Shown here piece by piece: positions 9,773 to 17,659 of a stretch of 64,000 nucleotides of DNA. Each line of letters begins with the position of its first letter. Within the stretch, counting starts at the first letter, position 1. This stretch comes from Chloroflexota bacterium (GTDB taxonomy: Bacteria > Chloroflexota > Anaerolineae > Anaerolineales > Villigracilaceae), in assembly GCA_016213105.1 (NCBI GenBank), contig JACRBN010000010.1:62001-126000 (forward strand), read 5' to 3'. The notes below the pieces were generated by a model. That model did not search any database and was not told the DNA's origin. It was given only the letters and a program-made list of their open reading frames with translations. A program made the translations under genes and the position numbers.

Positions 9773-10670
9773 ACGCAACGGACTCTACATTTCAGTCATC
9801 GCCATCCTGTTGCTGGGCGTTGCCGGCTGGTACGGTTACTCGTTCTGGCTCGACTCAGCCACCCCCGACGAATTCAACGGGGAACAGGCCCTGGCCGATG
9901 TGCAGACGCAGGTCGCCTTCGGGCCGCGTACGCCTGGGTCAGAGGGTCATGCCCAGGTCCAGGCCTGGATCGCCTCCGAGTTGGAATCCGCGGGCTGGAT
10001 CGTCGAAATCCAGGCCAGCGAGATGCTGGGGCATCCCGTCGAAAATATCGTCGCCAGGCGGGACGACTCGGCGCCCGAGATCATCCTGGGGGCACATTAC
10101 GACACGCGCTTCTTTGCGGATAACGACCCCGATCCGCAGAATCACGCCCAACCCGTGCCGGGCGCGAACGATGGCGCCTCGGGTGTGGCGGTGCTGCTCG
10201 AACTGGCGCGCGCGCTGCCCGCGGAAAGCGTCCCGACCTGGCTGGTGTTCTTCGACACCGAGGACAATGGACGGGTCGAAGGCTGGGATTGGATCCTCGG
10301 CTCGCGCGCCTTTGTGATCCAGAACCCAACGCTCACGCCGCGCGCTGTGGTGATCGTGGACATGGTCGGGGACGCGGACCTGAACCTGTACCTGGAACGC
10401 AACTCCACAGCGGACATCCGCGACGAGATTTGGGCTGTGGCCGCCGAATTGGGCTATGGCGGGGTCTTCATCCAGGAGGAAAAATACAGTATGCTGGATG
10501 ATCATACGCCCTTCCTCGAAGCGGGCCTGCCCGCGGTGGACATCATCGACTTCGACTACCCGTATTGGCACACCGTGCAGGACACCCCCGACAAGGTTTC
10601 CGCTGCCAGCCTGGAGGCCGTCGGCGCAACCCTGTTAAAATGGATCACCCAACAAAATCGTCAACGCTAG
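9765..10670 (+). CDS. Membrane-anchored M28-family metallopeptidase / glutaminyl-cyclase-like protein
   Basis: 301 residues with one N-terminal membrane anchor (about 8-27, [17 protein letters not shown]) and an extracytoplasmic catalytic domain. Zinc-ligand motifs of the M28 fold are visible: [29 protein letters not shown] and the late YPYWHT. The pattern GANDGASG plus FFDTEDNG and a [10 protein letters not shown] segment is close to bacterial glutaminyl cyclases, which turn N-terminal Gln into pyroglutamate, so either cyclase or aminopeptidase activity is possible. Starts inside the end of trmFO (8-base overlap). The link to trmFO is probably only transcriptional. Confidence 0.85.
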   Translation: MNRRNGLYISVIAILLLGVAGWYGYSFWLDSATPDEFNGEQALADVQTQVAFGPRTPGSEGHAQVQAWIASELESAGWIVEIQASEMLGHPVENIVARRDDSAPEIILGAHYDTRFFADNDPDPQNHAQPVPGANDGASGVAVLLELARALPAESVPTWLVFFDTEDNGRVEGWDWILGSRAFVIQNPTLTPRAVVIVDMVGDADLNLYLERNSTADIRDEIWAVAAELGYGGVFIQEEKYSMLDDHTPFLEAGLPAVDIIDFDYPYWHTVQDTPDKVSAASLEAVGATLLKWITQQNRQR

Positions 10671-10712
10671 TAACATGTTCAAACTGGCAGAGTCGGCGTA
10701 CACTTGGAGCAC

Positions 10713-11963
10713 ATGATCGTTCCAGAACTTCTCACTCAGGTTCGCGACCCCTGGATCCAACGCGTGTCCCAGACACTCGCGCGCGGCATTGGCGTGCGGG
10801 AAAGTTTTGTCACCGAACTGGGACGGTTTTACGATCTGATGATGCAGGCGGTGGTCACGGGAGATTCGGCCTGGCTGGAGCCGATCCTGTACGACTGGGC
10901 GCGCTCCCCCACCGAGACTGACCTCGACCAGGGCCAGTATCACGTGGCCTTCGTCATGAACCGCATCATCAGCCTGACCATCGAGGTGGCGCGCGAGACG
11001 CTCAGCGAACAGGAGGCCCTCGACTACATTGCCACGGTCCTGCCGGTGTTCAGCTACGGCTTGGAGGTGGTCTCCCGCTACGAGATGGAGACGCGCCTAA
11101 CCCACATCGCGACCGAGATGGCCGACGTGCAAAAGAAGATGGAGCAGCTCGACCGCAGCAAGTCCAGCTTCATCGCGGTGGCGGCTCACGAGTTGAAGAC
11201 ACCCCTCACCCTGATCGAGGGCTACGCTTCGATGATCCGCGACCTGGCCGTGGCGCTCCAGCAGAAGAGCATCGACACCCTGATCGTGGGCATGAACGGC
11301 GGCATCAACCGCCTGCGCCAGATCGTGGACGACATGATCGACGTTTCCCTGATCGACAATCACCTACTCTCGCTCAACGTGCAGCCGGTCCAGATCAGCC
11401 AGTTGCTCGACCTGCTGCGCAACGAGTTGACTCCCATCGTCCAGGAGCGCCAGCAAGTCCTGGAAACCCAAAAATTCAACGGCAGCGACACGTGGATATT
11501 TGCCGACCCCGAACGCTTATACCAGGCTCTGCGCAACATCCTAAGCAACGCCATCAAGTTCACGCCAGACAAGGGCGCGATCAAGGTGGCCGGGCGCACC
11601 CTGCCTGGTTTCATCGAAATCACCGTGGCCGATACGGGCATCGGGATTTCGTCTGAAAACCAGGCCTTGATCTTCGAGAAATTCGGCCAGTTGGGGCGGG
11701 CCGATTTGCACTCCAGCGGCAAGACCAAATTCAAAGGGGGCGGCCCGGGACTGGGCCTGCCGATTGCGCGTGGAATCGTGGAAGCGCACGGCGGCACCAT
11801 CTGGGTAGAATCGGAAGGTTACGATGAAAAGAAAATGCCCGGCTCGACATTTCATATCCTGATCCCCGCGCGAACCGACGCTGCCGACCCGCGCCTGACA
11901 AAATTATTCGATAGTCTGGATTCCAACCGCAACCAAGCATCCGATGTCAAAGAAACAACCTGA
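10713..11963 (+). CDS. Histidine kinase with an unrecognised helical N-terminal domain
   Basis: 416 residues. The first 120 residues are helical and match no sensor I can name, though the length and position resemble globin-like or RsbR-type sensor domains. A short coiled coil (DVQKKMEQLDRSKSSF) leads to HisKA with VAAHELKTPLTLIEGY (His near 160) and HATPase_c with NILSNAIKFTP, DTGIGIS and GLGLPIARGIV. No membrane segment. ATG 10713 is chosen over TTG 10704 because a TACACT box at 10699-10704 lies 8 nt upstream, the leaderless pattern seen elsewhere here. No response regulator is adjacent, so it is an orphan kinase; its 3' end overlaps hflX by 20 bases. Confidence 0.87.
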   Translation: MIVPELLTQVRDPWIQRVSQTLARGIGVRESFVTELGRFYDLMMQAVVTGDSAWLEPILYDWARSPTETDLDQGQYHVAFVMNRIISLTIEVARETLSEQEALDYIATVLPVFSYGLEVVSRYEMETRLTHIATEMADVQKKMEQLDRSKSSFIAVAAHELKTPLTLIEGYASMIRDLAVALQQKSIDTLIVGMNGGINRLRQIVDDMIDVSLIDNHLLSLNVQPVQISQLLDLLRNELTPIVQERQQVLETQKFNGSDTWIFADPERLYQALRNILSNAIKFTPDKGAIKVAGRTLPGFIEITVADTGIGISSENQALIFEKFGQLGRADLHSSGKTKFKGGGPGLGLPIARGIVEAHGGTIWVESEGYDEKKMPGSTFHILIPARTDAADPRLTKLFDSLDSNRNQASDVKETT

Positions 11964-13362
11964 ACCCACCCTCCCGCCGCGCGAGCGCGCCTTCCTCGTC
12001 GGCGTGGAGATTTTTCAACAGAAACAACTCCTCCCCCTGGAAGATTCCCTGACCGAACTCGCCCTGCTGGCCGACACGGCCGGCCTGGAGGTCGTTGGCG
12101 AACTGACCCAAAAGCTGGATCACCCCAACGTCGAGACCTATATCGGCCCGGGCAAGGTGGAGGAGTTAAAGGCACTCGTCGAGGAGACCCTCGCACAGGT
12201 CGTCATCTTCGACGACGAGTTGAATCCGCGCCACCAGCGCGAATTGGAGAAGGCTCTCGGCGAGAAGGTGCGCATCCTCGACCGCACCGCCCTGATCCTG
12301 GATATCTTTGCCCAACACGCCCACACCCGCGAAGGCATGTTACAGGTGGAACTGGCGCAGTACGAATATTTCCTGCCGCGCCTCACCCGCCAGTGGACGC
12401 ACCTTGCCCGCCAGGCGGGCGGCGGCGGCGGGCGCACAGGCTCCACGGGCGGGGTCGGCCTGCGCGGTCCCGGCGAAACGCAATTGGAAGTGGACCGCCG
12501 CTCCATCCGCACGCGCATCTCCCACCTCAAGAACGAGCTGGAAAAGGTGCGCGCGCATCGCATGCGCTATCGCGCCCAACGCAAACGCTCCCGCATCCCA
12601 ACCGTGGCCCTGGTCGGCTATACCAACGCGGGCAAGTCCACGCTGTTGAACCGCATCGCCCGCGCCGACGTGTACGCCGCCGACCAGCTTTTTGCCACGC
12701 TCGATCCCACCACCCGCCGCGTGGAATTGCCGGGCGGTTACCAGGCGCTCTTCACCGATACGGTCGGCTTCATCCAAAAACTTCCGACCACCCTGGTGGC
12801 GGCCTTCCAGGCCACACTGGAGGAGATCGCCGAAGCGGACCTGCTCCTGCACGTGGTGGACATCTCCCATCCCAACGCGCTCAACCAGTACCAGTCCGTG
12901 CAGGAAACACTGGATGAGATCGAAGCCGGCCACATCCCGATGGTGACCGCGCTCAACAAGGTGGACAAACTCAAGAATCCCGATGCAGCGCGCGAGATCG
13001 TGCGCCGTTACCCCAAGGCCGTGGCCGCCTCCAGCATCAAGGGCACGGGCATCCCCGATTTGCTCAACGTGATCCAGGAGGAATTGTACGAAGCCTACAC
13101 TCCCGTGCATGTGCGGCTGCCCTACCAGCAGGGCGCGCTCATTTCATTGTTCCACGAGGCGGGACAGGTGGAGCGCATTGAACACGAGCGCGGAGGCGTG
13201 GTCATGCAGGGACGCGTGCCCGGCCGCCTGCTGGCCCAGTTCAAACCCTGGCTCACCAGCGCAGGGCAACCCGCCCGCGCCGAACCCGAAGAGCTGCTCG
13301 ATGACGATGAGATCGATGACGAACTCGACGATGAGTTCGAAGACGAGGAGGAGGAAAACTAA
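11944..13362 (+). CDS. hflX: HflX, ribosome-associated GTPase
   Basis: 472 residues. N-terminal HflX domain (about 20-200) with the YIGPGKVEEL signature and the glycine-rich GGGGGRTGSTGGVGLRGPGE stretch, then an Era-like G domain: Walker A GYTNAGKST near residue 222, DTVGFI and the NKVD specificity loop. HflX binds the 50S subunit and splits or rescues stalled ribosomes under stress. The C-terminal domain is followed by a strongly acidic tail of about 25 residues (DDDEIDDELDDEFEDEEEE). The gene starts inside the preceding kinase and its TAA stop overlaps the ATG of a small membrane protein. Confidence 0.95.
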   Translation: MSKKQPEPTLPPRERAFLVGVEIFQQKQLLPLEDSLTELALLADTAGLEVVGELTQKLDHPNVETYIGPGKVEELKALVEETLAQVVIFDDELNPRHQRELEKALGEKVRILDRTALILDIFAQHAHTREGMLQVELAQYEYFLPRLTRQWTHLARQAGGGGGRTGSTGGVGLRGPGETQLEVDRRSIRTRISHLKNELEKVRAHRMRYRAQRKRSRIPTVALVGYTNAGKSTLLNRIARADVYAADQLFATLDPTTRRVELPGGYQALFTDTVGFIQKLPTTLVAAFQATLEEIAEADLLLHVVDISHPNALNQYQSVQETLDEIEAGHIPMVTALNKVDKLKNPDAAREIVRRYPKAVAASSIKGTGIPDLLNVIQEELYEAYTPVHVRLPYQQGALISLFHEAGQVERIEHERGGVVMQGRVPGRLLAQFKPWLTSAGQPARAEPEELLDDDEIDDELDDEFEDEEEEN

Positions 13363-13565
13363 TGTCCAAGTTTCTGGATTTCATGTCCGAGTATCTGGCG
13401 CATCGCAAGGGTCTCCTGCCCCTGGTCGGCATCCTGTTGATCGTGCTCAACCTGATCCTGCAATTCACGCTGCCCGCGGACAGTCTCCTGGTCACCACCA
13501 ATCTGTTCCTGCACGTCGGGCTGGTTGTCGCCATCTTTGGCTTGATGCTGGCCTGGGCTCTCTAA
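13362..13565 (+). CDS. Small two-helix membrane protein coupled to hflX
   Basis: 67 residues, no family recognised. Two hydrophobic stretches (about 19-36, LLPLVGILLIVLNLILQF; and 45-66, NLFLHVGLVVAIFGLMLAWA) make a helical hairpin in the membrane with a short basic N-terminal segment. Its ATG overlaps the hflX stop (TAATG), so the two are translationally coupled. A strong terminator follows. Function unknown. Confidence 0.75.
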   Translation: MSKFLDFMSEYLAHRKGLLPLVGILLIVLNLILQFTLPADSLLVTTNLFLHVGLVVAIFGLMLAWAL

Positions 13566-13580
13566 CATCCAAACCCTGTT

Positions 13581-13615
13581 GCGGCGGATATGCAAATCCG
13601 CCGCATTCTTTTTTT
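13581..13615 (+). terminator. Rho-independent terminator of the trmFO-hflX gene run
   Basis: GCGGCGGAT (13581-13589) pairs with ATCCGCCGC (13596-13604) and is followed by ATTCTTTTTTTG. Confidence 0.9.
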
Positions 13616-13618
13616 GCG

Positions 13619-13647
13619 TTGACAGCGCCGATAAATTCTGATAATAT
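13619..13647 (+). promoter_or_regulatory. Sigma-70-type promoter of the IscA-like gene
   Basis: TTGACA at 13619-13624, 17 nt spacer, TAATAT at 13642-13647. Followed by a normal leader with a Shine-Dalgarno site before ATG 13683, unlike the leaderless genes nearby. Confidence 0.8.
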
Positions 13648-13682
13648 CCGTCAACATTAGCCTTGAAAGACAGGAGACAAAC

Positions 13683-14057
13683 ATGTTACAGGAAATCGAA
13701 ACCCAAACCCTGACGATTACCACATCAGCCGCCCAGGCTGTGAAAGACATCATGGACCAGCGCAATCTCGAAGGGTACGCCCTGCGGGTGTTTGTTTCTG
13801 GCGGCGGCGGTTGCTGCGGTGTGAACTTCGGCATGGCGCTCGACAACAACTTCCAGGATGCGGACACGACCTTCGACAGCAACGGCGTCAAGGTGGTGGT
13901 GGACAATGTCTCGATGGATTACCTGCGCGGCGCCACCGTGGACTTCGTCAACGACCCGACGCATGGCGCTGGCTTCCTGGTGAACAGCCCCTCCGCCAAG
14001 AAGGAACACGGCGAGGATGGCTGCGGCTGTGGCGGATCCTGTTCCTGCCAGAACTAG
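13683..14057 (+). CDS. IscA/HesB-like iron-sulfur carrier protein
   Basis: 124 residues of the A-type carrier fold: ITTSAAQAVKDIM near the start, the Cys-containing GGGGCCGVNFGMA loop, VVVDNVSMDYLRGATVDF in the middle, and a Cys-rich end (CGCGGSCSC) that provides the second and third cluster ligands plus extra cysteines. A-type carriers hold an iron-sulfur cluster and hand it to apo-proteins. The usual NPNA motif before the last cysteines is altered (VNSPSAKKEHGED inserted), so the spacing is longer than in IscA. It stands alone with its own promoter (13619-13647), ribosome site CAGGAGAC and terminator; no isc or suf genes are nearby. Confidence 0.87.
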   Translation: MLQEIETQTLTITTSAAQAVKDIMDQRNLEGYALRVFVSGGGGCCGVNFGMALDNNFQDADTTFDSNGVKVVVDNVSMDYLRGATVDFVNDPTHGAGFLVNSPSAKKEHGEDGCGCGGSCSCQN

Positions 14058-14069
14058 CATACATGCATC

Positions 14070-14101
14070 AAAAAAGACCGGTTTTCGCCGGTCTTTTTGT
14101 T
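14070..14101. terminator. Bidirectional terminator
   Basis: AAAAAGACCGG pairs with CCGGTCTTTTT around a TTTTCG loop. It can end the IscA-like gene on the plus strand and the SH3 protein on the minus strand. Confidence 0.88.
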
Positions 14102-14118
14102 TAAGGGAGGATGCAGAA

Positions 14119-14742
14119 CTACCGTCCGCCGCGCACGAAGGAAATCAACACGCCCAGCGCGCCGATGAAGCCCAGGCCAAAGATCAGCAGCCCCATGGGG
14201 ATGCCGCTCGGCGTGGCGCTTTCATCCACGAAGGAAGGTACCACCAGGGGCGCCGGCGCCGTATAGGTCGGCATGCGGGTGGCAGCTTCAGGGGTGATAA
14301 AGGCGGCCTGCAGGGTCGGGTCAATCGTAGGTGTGGAAACGGGGGTCGGCGTCGGCGGCGGCTCCACGATCGGCAGATTCGCGCCGGGTGAGAGCTTGAC
14401 CAGGGGGGCGTACACCCATCCCACCGCGCCATCCACACCAGGGTAGATGATCTGGATCCAGTCGCCGCCCGGGGAACGCCCCACGGCAGGCACCTGCTGT
14501 CCCGCCATGAGCACACCCACCGGCGGATACAGATAGGTGGAGGGACCTCCACGCACGTTAATTTGGGCCTGGTCCGAGTTGACAATGACGAACGCGCCCT
14601 GCGGCGTACCCGTCACGGTGGGGACCGAGCCTGTCGGCTGCTGGGCCAAGGCCACCGTCTGACCGGGGGCGGTCAGGGTGAGTCCCAGCAAGGCAACCAA
14701 AATGAACATCCAGAGAAGGATTTGAAACCGATATTGCTTCAT
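14119..14742 (-). CDS. Exported SH3b-domain protein with C-terminal membrane anchor
   Basis: 207 residues from ATG 14742 (an ATG 18 codons further upstream gives an unlikely hydrophobic extension). N-terminal signal segment (LLWMFILVALLGLTLTAPGQ), then a bacterial SH3-like domain at about 45-120 with the usual INVRGGPSTYLYPPVGVL and WIQIIYPGVDGAVGWVYAPLV, a Pro/Thr-rich linker (PPPTPTPVSTPT) and a C-terminal membrane helix (GLLIFGLGFIGALGVLISFV) ending in RGGR. Such domains often bind peptidoglycan or sense the wall. It is divergent from the zinc-ribbon gene with only 52 bases between the starts. Confidence 0.82.
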   Translation of the reverse strand: MKQYRFQILLWMFILVALLGLTLTAPGQTVALAQQPTGSVPTVTGTPQGAFVIVNSDQAQINVRGGPSTYLYPPVGVLMAGQQVPAVGRSPGGDWIQIIYPGVDGAVGWVYAPLVKLSPGANLPIVEPPPTPTPVSTPTIDPTLQAAFITPEAATRMPTYTAPAPLVVPSFVDESATPSGIPMGLLIFGLGFIGALGVLISFVRGGR

Positions 14743-14781
14743 GATCGTAAATATGGGTTGAAGGAGAATCGCAAAGGCGAT

Positions 14782-14787
14782 TATAAT
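14782..14787 (+). promoter_or_regulatory. TATAAT box, leaderless-type promoter
   Basis: TATAAT ends 7 nt before ATG 14795. No Shine-Dalgarno sequence can fit in the gap. Confidence 0.6.
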
Positions 14788-14794
14788 CGAAAAC

Positions 14795-15379
14795 ATGGAC
14801 CGAAAAGTTTTTCATGGCGATATCACCCCGGCGGAAGTGGCGCAGGCGCTTCTGGCTGAATTCAACCGCGGCAACCTGCGCGCCCAGACCGTCGGGCAGG
14901 GTGACAAATTGGTGGTGCAGATCGGCACCCGTCCCGGCGCTCCTTCGGGCGGCGATACGGCGGTCACGGTCTCGATCCAGAAGTTCGAGGACGGGGTTGT
15001 CGCCGAAATCGGACAGCAGGCCTGGCTGGGTGTGGCTGCCAGCCTGGGAACGACCGCCCTGTCGGCTTTGCGCAATCCCTTCAACCTGCTTGGGCGGCTG
15101 GACGACCTGGCGCAGGATATTGAAAACCTGCAACTGAGCGAACGGGTCTGGCAGGTGATCGGCAGGAGCGCCCTGACCAAGGGAGCCACAAAGAAACTTT
15201 CCGAGCGTTTGAGCCGCCTGGAATGCGTCTACTGCGGAACGGCCAACCCGGTCGGGGAACCCTCCTGTATCGCCTGCGGTGCGCCGTTGGGCAAGTCGCA
15301 GCCTGGCACTTGCACGAACTGCGGCTTTGTCGTCAAACCGGGCGAAGCAGTCTGCCCGAACTGCGGCAAACCCCTGTAA
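14795..15379 (+). CDS. Double zinc-ribbon protein of unknown function
   Basis: 194 residues. The first 140 residues are not recognised; they include a segment with small hydrophobic residues (WLGVAASLGTTALSALRNP) that could lie at a membrane. The last 50 residues hold two zinc ribbons: C-x2-C in CVYCGTANP with C-x2-C in CIACGAPLG, then CTNCGFVV with CPNCGKPL. It leads a plus-strand run whose next genes are FHA-domain proteins. Leaderless promoter; a strong terminator follows, so it is its own transcription unit. Confidence 0.75.
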   Translation: MDRKVFHGDITPAEVAQALLAEFNRGNLRAQTVGQGDKLVVQIGTRPGAPSGGDTAVTVSIQKFEDGVVAEIGQQAWLGVAASLGTTALSALRNPFNLLGRLDDLAQDIENLQLSERVWQVIGRSALTKGATKKLSERLSRLECVYCGTANPVGEPSCIACGAPLGKSQPGTCTNCGFVVKPGEAVCPNCGKPL

Positions 15380-15383
15380 CTCC

Positions 15384-15414
15384 CATCCCCCCGTGTGACG
15401 GGGGGATGTTTTTA
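15384..15414 (+). terminator. Rho-independent terminator
   Basis: CATCCCCCCG (15384-15393) pairs with CGGGGGGATG (15399-15408) around TGTGA, then TTTTTAT. Confidence 0.92.
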
Positions 15415-15484
15415 TCCCCGCTTTCCCCCACGGGGTAGGATAAGCGGGTCAGTGCCAAGGCTTGCAGAATCCTTCCCGACCTTC

Positions 15485-15490
15485 TATAAT
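15485..15490 (+). promoter_or_regulatory. TATAAT box upstream of the FhaA-like gene
   Basis: Ends 10 nt before ATG 15501; a transcription start about 7 nt downstream would leave only a few bases of leader. Confidence 0.55.
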
Positions 15491-15500
15491 GTTTTTGACT

Positions 15501-16325
15501 ATGAATATAAGCGACCTTGAAGCCCGATTACAGAATCTGATTGAAGTCCGCCTGATGGGTGCGTTACCCGGCCAAAAGGTGGAGGATCGCGTGGTTCAAA
15601 AACTGGCTGCATCCATGCACGCGAACCTGGTCAGGCAGGCCGACGGCCTGACCATTGCGCCAAACGTCTACACCATCATCGTGAACCCCGAGGAGGCCTC
15701 CCGCTGGCAGAACGCCCAACTGCTGGAGAGCCTGCTCGAAGCCCTCAAAATTGCGGGCCAGGAGGCGGGACTGCATTTTGCCTCGCAACCGGAGATCACC
15801 ATTTCGACCGATCCCTCACACCTTATGAACGACGCCAGCGTTCTGGCATCCCACCGCGTGGAACATATGGCAGAAACCAAAGGCATGCCCACTGATAATC
15901 CACAAACACAGCAGGAAGTCGATCACATTCCTGAAAACGCCTTTATCATCATCGAGGGTGTCAAGATCTTCCCCTTGAATACCTCGGTGATCAATGTTGG
16001 CCGCCGCATGGATAATCAACTGGTGATCGATGATCCGCGCATCTCCCGCAATCATGCCCAACTCCGCGCCATCAACGGCAGGTTCGTGTTGTTCGATTTG
16101 AATTCCACCGGCGGCACCTTCGTCAACGGCCAGCGCACGAGTCAATGCGTGCTGTACCCCGGGGACGTGATCTCGCTGGCAGGCGTGGCGCTCATCTTCG
16201 GACAGGACAACCCGCCCCACCGTTCCGACCTAGTGGATACCGCCCCCCTCAACCCAGCCGCCTCGGAACGTCCGACAGCCATCCTCAAAGATCGATCCAC
16301 GGCGAAATTCAAAAAACCGAAATGA
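15501..16325 (+). CDS. FhaA-like protein: DUF3662 domain plus C-terminal FHA domain
   Basis: 274 residues from ATG 15501. Residues about 1-115 match the DUF3662/FhaA N-terminal domain (LEARLQNLIEVRLMG, VVQKLAASMHANL, APNVYTIIVNP, LLEALKIAGQEAGLHF). After a linker, residues about 155-235 form an FHA domain with INVGRRMDNQLVIDDPRISRNHAQL split as GRR, SRNHA and NSTGGTFVNG, the phosphothreonine-binding loops. In actinobacteria FhaA binds phosphorylated wall-synthesis proteins (MviN) and sits beside rodA-pbpA-pknA-pknB; here it precedes a second FHA gene and a RodA-type gene. Starts at ATG 15489 or 15462 are possible but would precede the expected transcription start. Confidence 0.88.
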   Translation: MNISDLEARLQNLIEVRLMGALPGQKVEDRVVQKLAASMHANLVRQADGLTIAPNVYTIIVNPEEASRWQNAQLLESLLEALKIAGQEAGLHFASQPEITISTDPSHLMNDASVLASHRVEHMAETKGMPTDNPQTQQEVDHIPENAFIIIEGVKIFPLNTSVINVGRRMDNQLVIDDPRISRNHAQLRAINGRFVLFDLNSTGGTFVNGQRTSQCVLYPGDVISLAGVALIFGQDNPPHRSDLVDTAPLNPAASERPTAILKDRSTAKFKKPK

Positions 16326-16795
16326 GCGGTCCCATTGTCCTGGCCCTGCGCCTGCTGCTGGCCCTGGCCTTGCTTGCCTTTTTGGCCTGGGCCTTGTATA
16401 CGTTCTGGCGGGATGTCCGCCGCGAAGCGCTTGGGCTGGTTAACCGCCGGGCGAGCGGAATCAGCCTCACGATCCGCGTGGCGGGGGAAACCAGTGCGGT
16501 CAAGCATTTCATCCAGTCGGAGATTACGCTGGGGCGCGATCCCGTTTGTGACATCCCCATTTTCGAAGATACCGTTTCGGCGCGTCATGCGCGCCTGGTA
16601 TTCCATCACGGACAATGGTGGCTGGAGGATCTCGGCTCGACCAACGGCACACGCCTCAACCAGGAGATGGTCACCCTGCCCACGGTGCTGACCTCGGGCG
16701 ACGAGATCAGCGTCGGCCAGACCAGCCTGCTGGTCAACCTGGCAGCGGAGGCGCTGGTATCACCCACTATTCGATTAGGGAGCAATCATGACTGA
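16322..16795 (+). CDS. FhaB-like membrane-anchored FHA protein
   Basis: 157 residues; ATG overlaps the upstream stop (ATGA). One N-terminal membrane helix (about 4-24, IVLALRLLLALALLAFLAWAL), a short basic linker, and a C-terminal FHA domain at about 65-140 with LGRDPVCDIPI, VSARHARL and DLGSTNGTRLN. This layout (single helix then FHA) is that of FhaB/FipA in actinobacteria, which binds division proteins. Coupled to the FhaA-like gene, so both are probably made together and read the same Ser/Thr kinase signals; no such kinase or phosphatase gene lies in the window. Confidence 0.87.
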   Translation: MSGPIVLALRLLLALALLAFLAWALYTFWRDVRREALGLVNRRASGISLTIRVAGETSAVKHFIQSEITLGRDPVCDIPIFEDTVSARHARLVFHHGQWWLEDLGSTNGTRLNQEMVTLPTVLTSGDEISVGQTSLLVNLAAEALVSPTIRLGSNHD

Positions 16796-17654
16796 AATTG
16801 TTGCGCTTGCCATCATCGGCGGCTCGGGACTGTACAGCATGAGCGGCCTGCAGGATACGCAGGAATACGATCTCGACACCCCCTTCGGAAAACCCAGCGC
16901 GCCCATCGTGGTGGGAACGTTGGAGAATCAACGCGTGGCCTTCCTGGCGCGCCACGGACTGGGACATCACATCACACCCAGCGAGATCAACTACCGCGCT
17001 AACATCCACGCGTTGAAATCACTCGGGGTCAGGCAGATCGTGAGCGTGAGCGCCTGCGGCTCCCTGCGCGACGATTACGCGCCCGGGCACATCGTCATCC
17101 CCGACCAGGTCTACGACAATACCAAAGGCCGCGAACGCACCTTCTTCGGCGAAGGCCTGGTGGCGCACGTCAGCATCGCGGATCCGTTCTGCAAACACCT
17201 GTCGGATCAATTGGAGGCCGCCACCCGCGCCGCGGGAGCCACCACCCACCGCGGCGGGACCTTCATCACCATCGAGGGGCCGCGCTTCTCGACCAAGGCC
17301 GAATCCACCACCTACCGCACCTGGGGCATGTCGCTGATCGGCATGACCACCTCGCCCGAGGCCTTCCTGGCGCGCGAAGCCGAGATCTGTTATGCCGCCA
17401 TGGCGCACATCACCGACTACGACGTGTGGCACGTCAGCGCCGCGCCTGTCACCGTGGAGATGGTCATCCAGACCCTCAACAAGAATACCGAATTGGCGCA
17501 GGAAGCCGTCCGCCTGCTGGCGCGCGGATTCGAGCCCGAACGGGATTGCGCCTGTCAACATGCCCTGTCCGATGCGCTCATCACCCGTCCCGACCGCATT
17601 CCCACAGACACCCGTAAAAAACTGGACTTGCTGGTTGGAAAATACCTCAAGTAA
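16788..17654 (+). CDS. mtnP: S-methyl-5'-thioadenosine phosphorylase
   Basis: 288 residues. Cleaves methylthioadenosine with phosphate to adenine and methylthioribose-1-phosphate in methionine salvage. Family motifs: IIGGSGLY at the start, ARHGLGHHITPSEINYRANI, VSACGSLRDDYAPG, TFITIEGPRFSTKAES, the base and ribose pocket GMTTSPEAFLAREAEICYAA and TDYDVWH. The Asp-Tyr-Asp motif indicates adenine-specific MTAP rather than guanosine phosphorylase. It overlaps the FHA gene by 8 bases and sits between two wall-related genes, a placement with no obvious functional reason. Confidence 0.93.
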   Translation: MTEIVALAIIGGSGLYSMSGLQDTQEYDLDTPFGKPSAPIVVGTLENQRVAFLARHGLGHHITPSEINYRANIHALKSLGVRQIVSVSACGSLRDDYAPGHIVIPDQVYDNTKGRERTFFGEGLVAHVSIADPFCKHLSDQLEAATRAAGATTHRGGTFITIEGPRFSTKAESTTYRTWGMSLIGMTTSPEAFLAREAEICYAAMAHITDYDVWHVSAAPVTVEMVIQTLNKNTELAQEAVRLLARGFEPERDCACQHALSDALITRPDRIPTDTRKKLDLLVGKYLK

Positions 17655-17659
17655 CCGCG

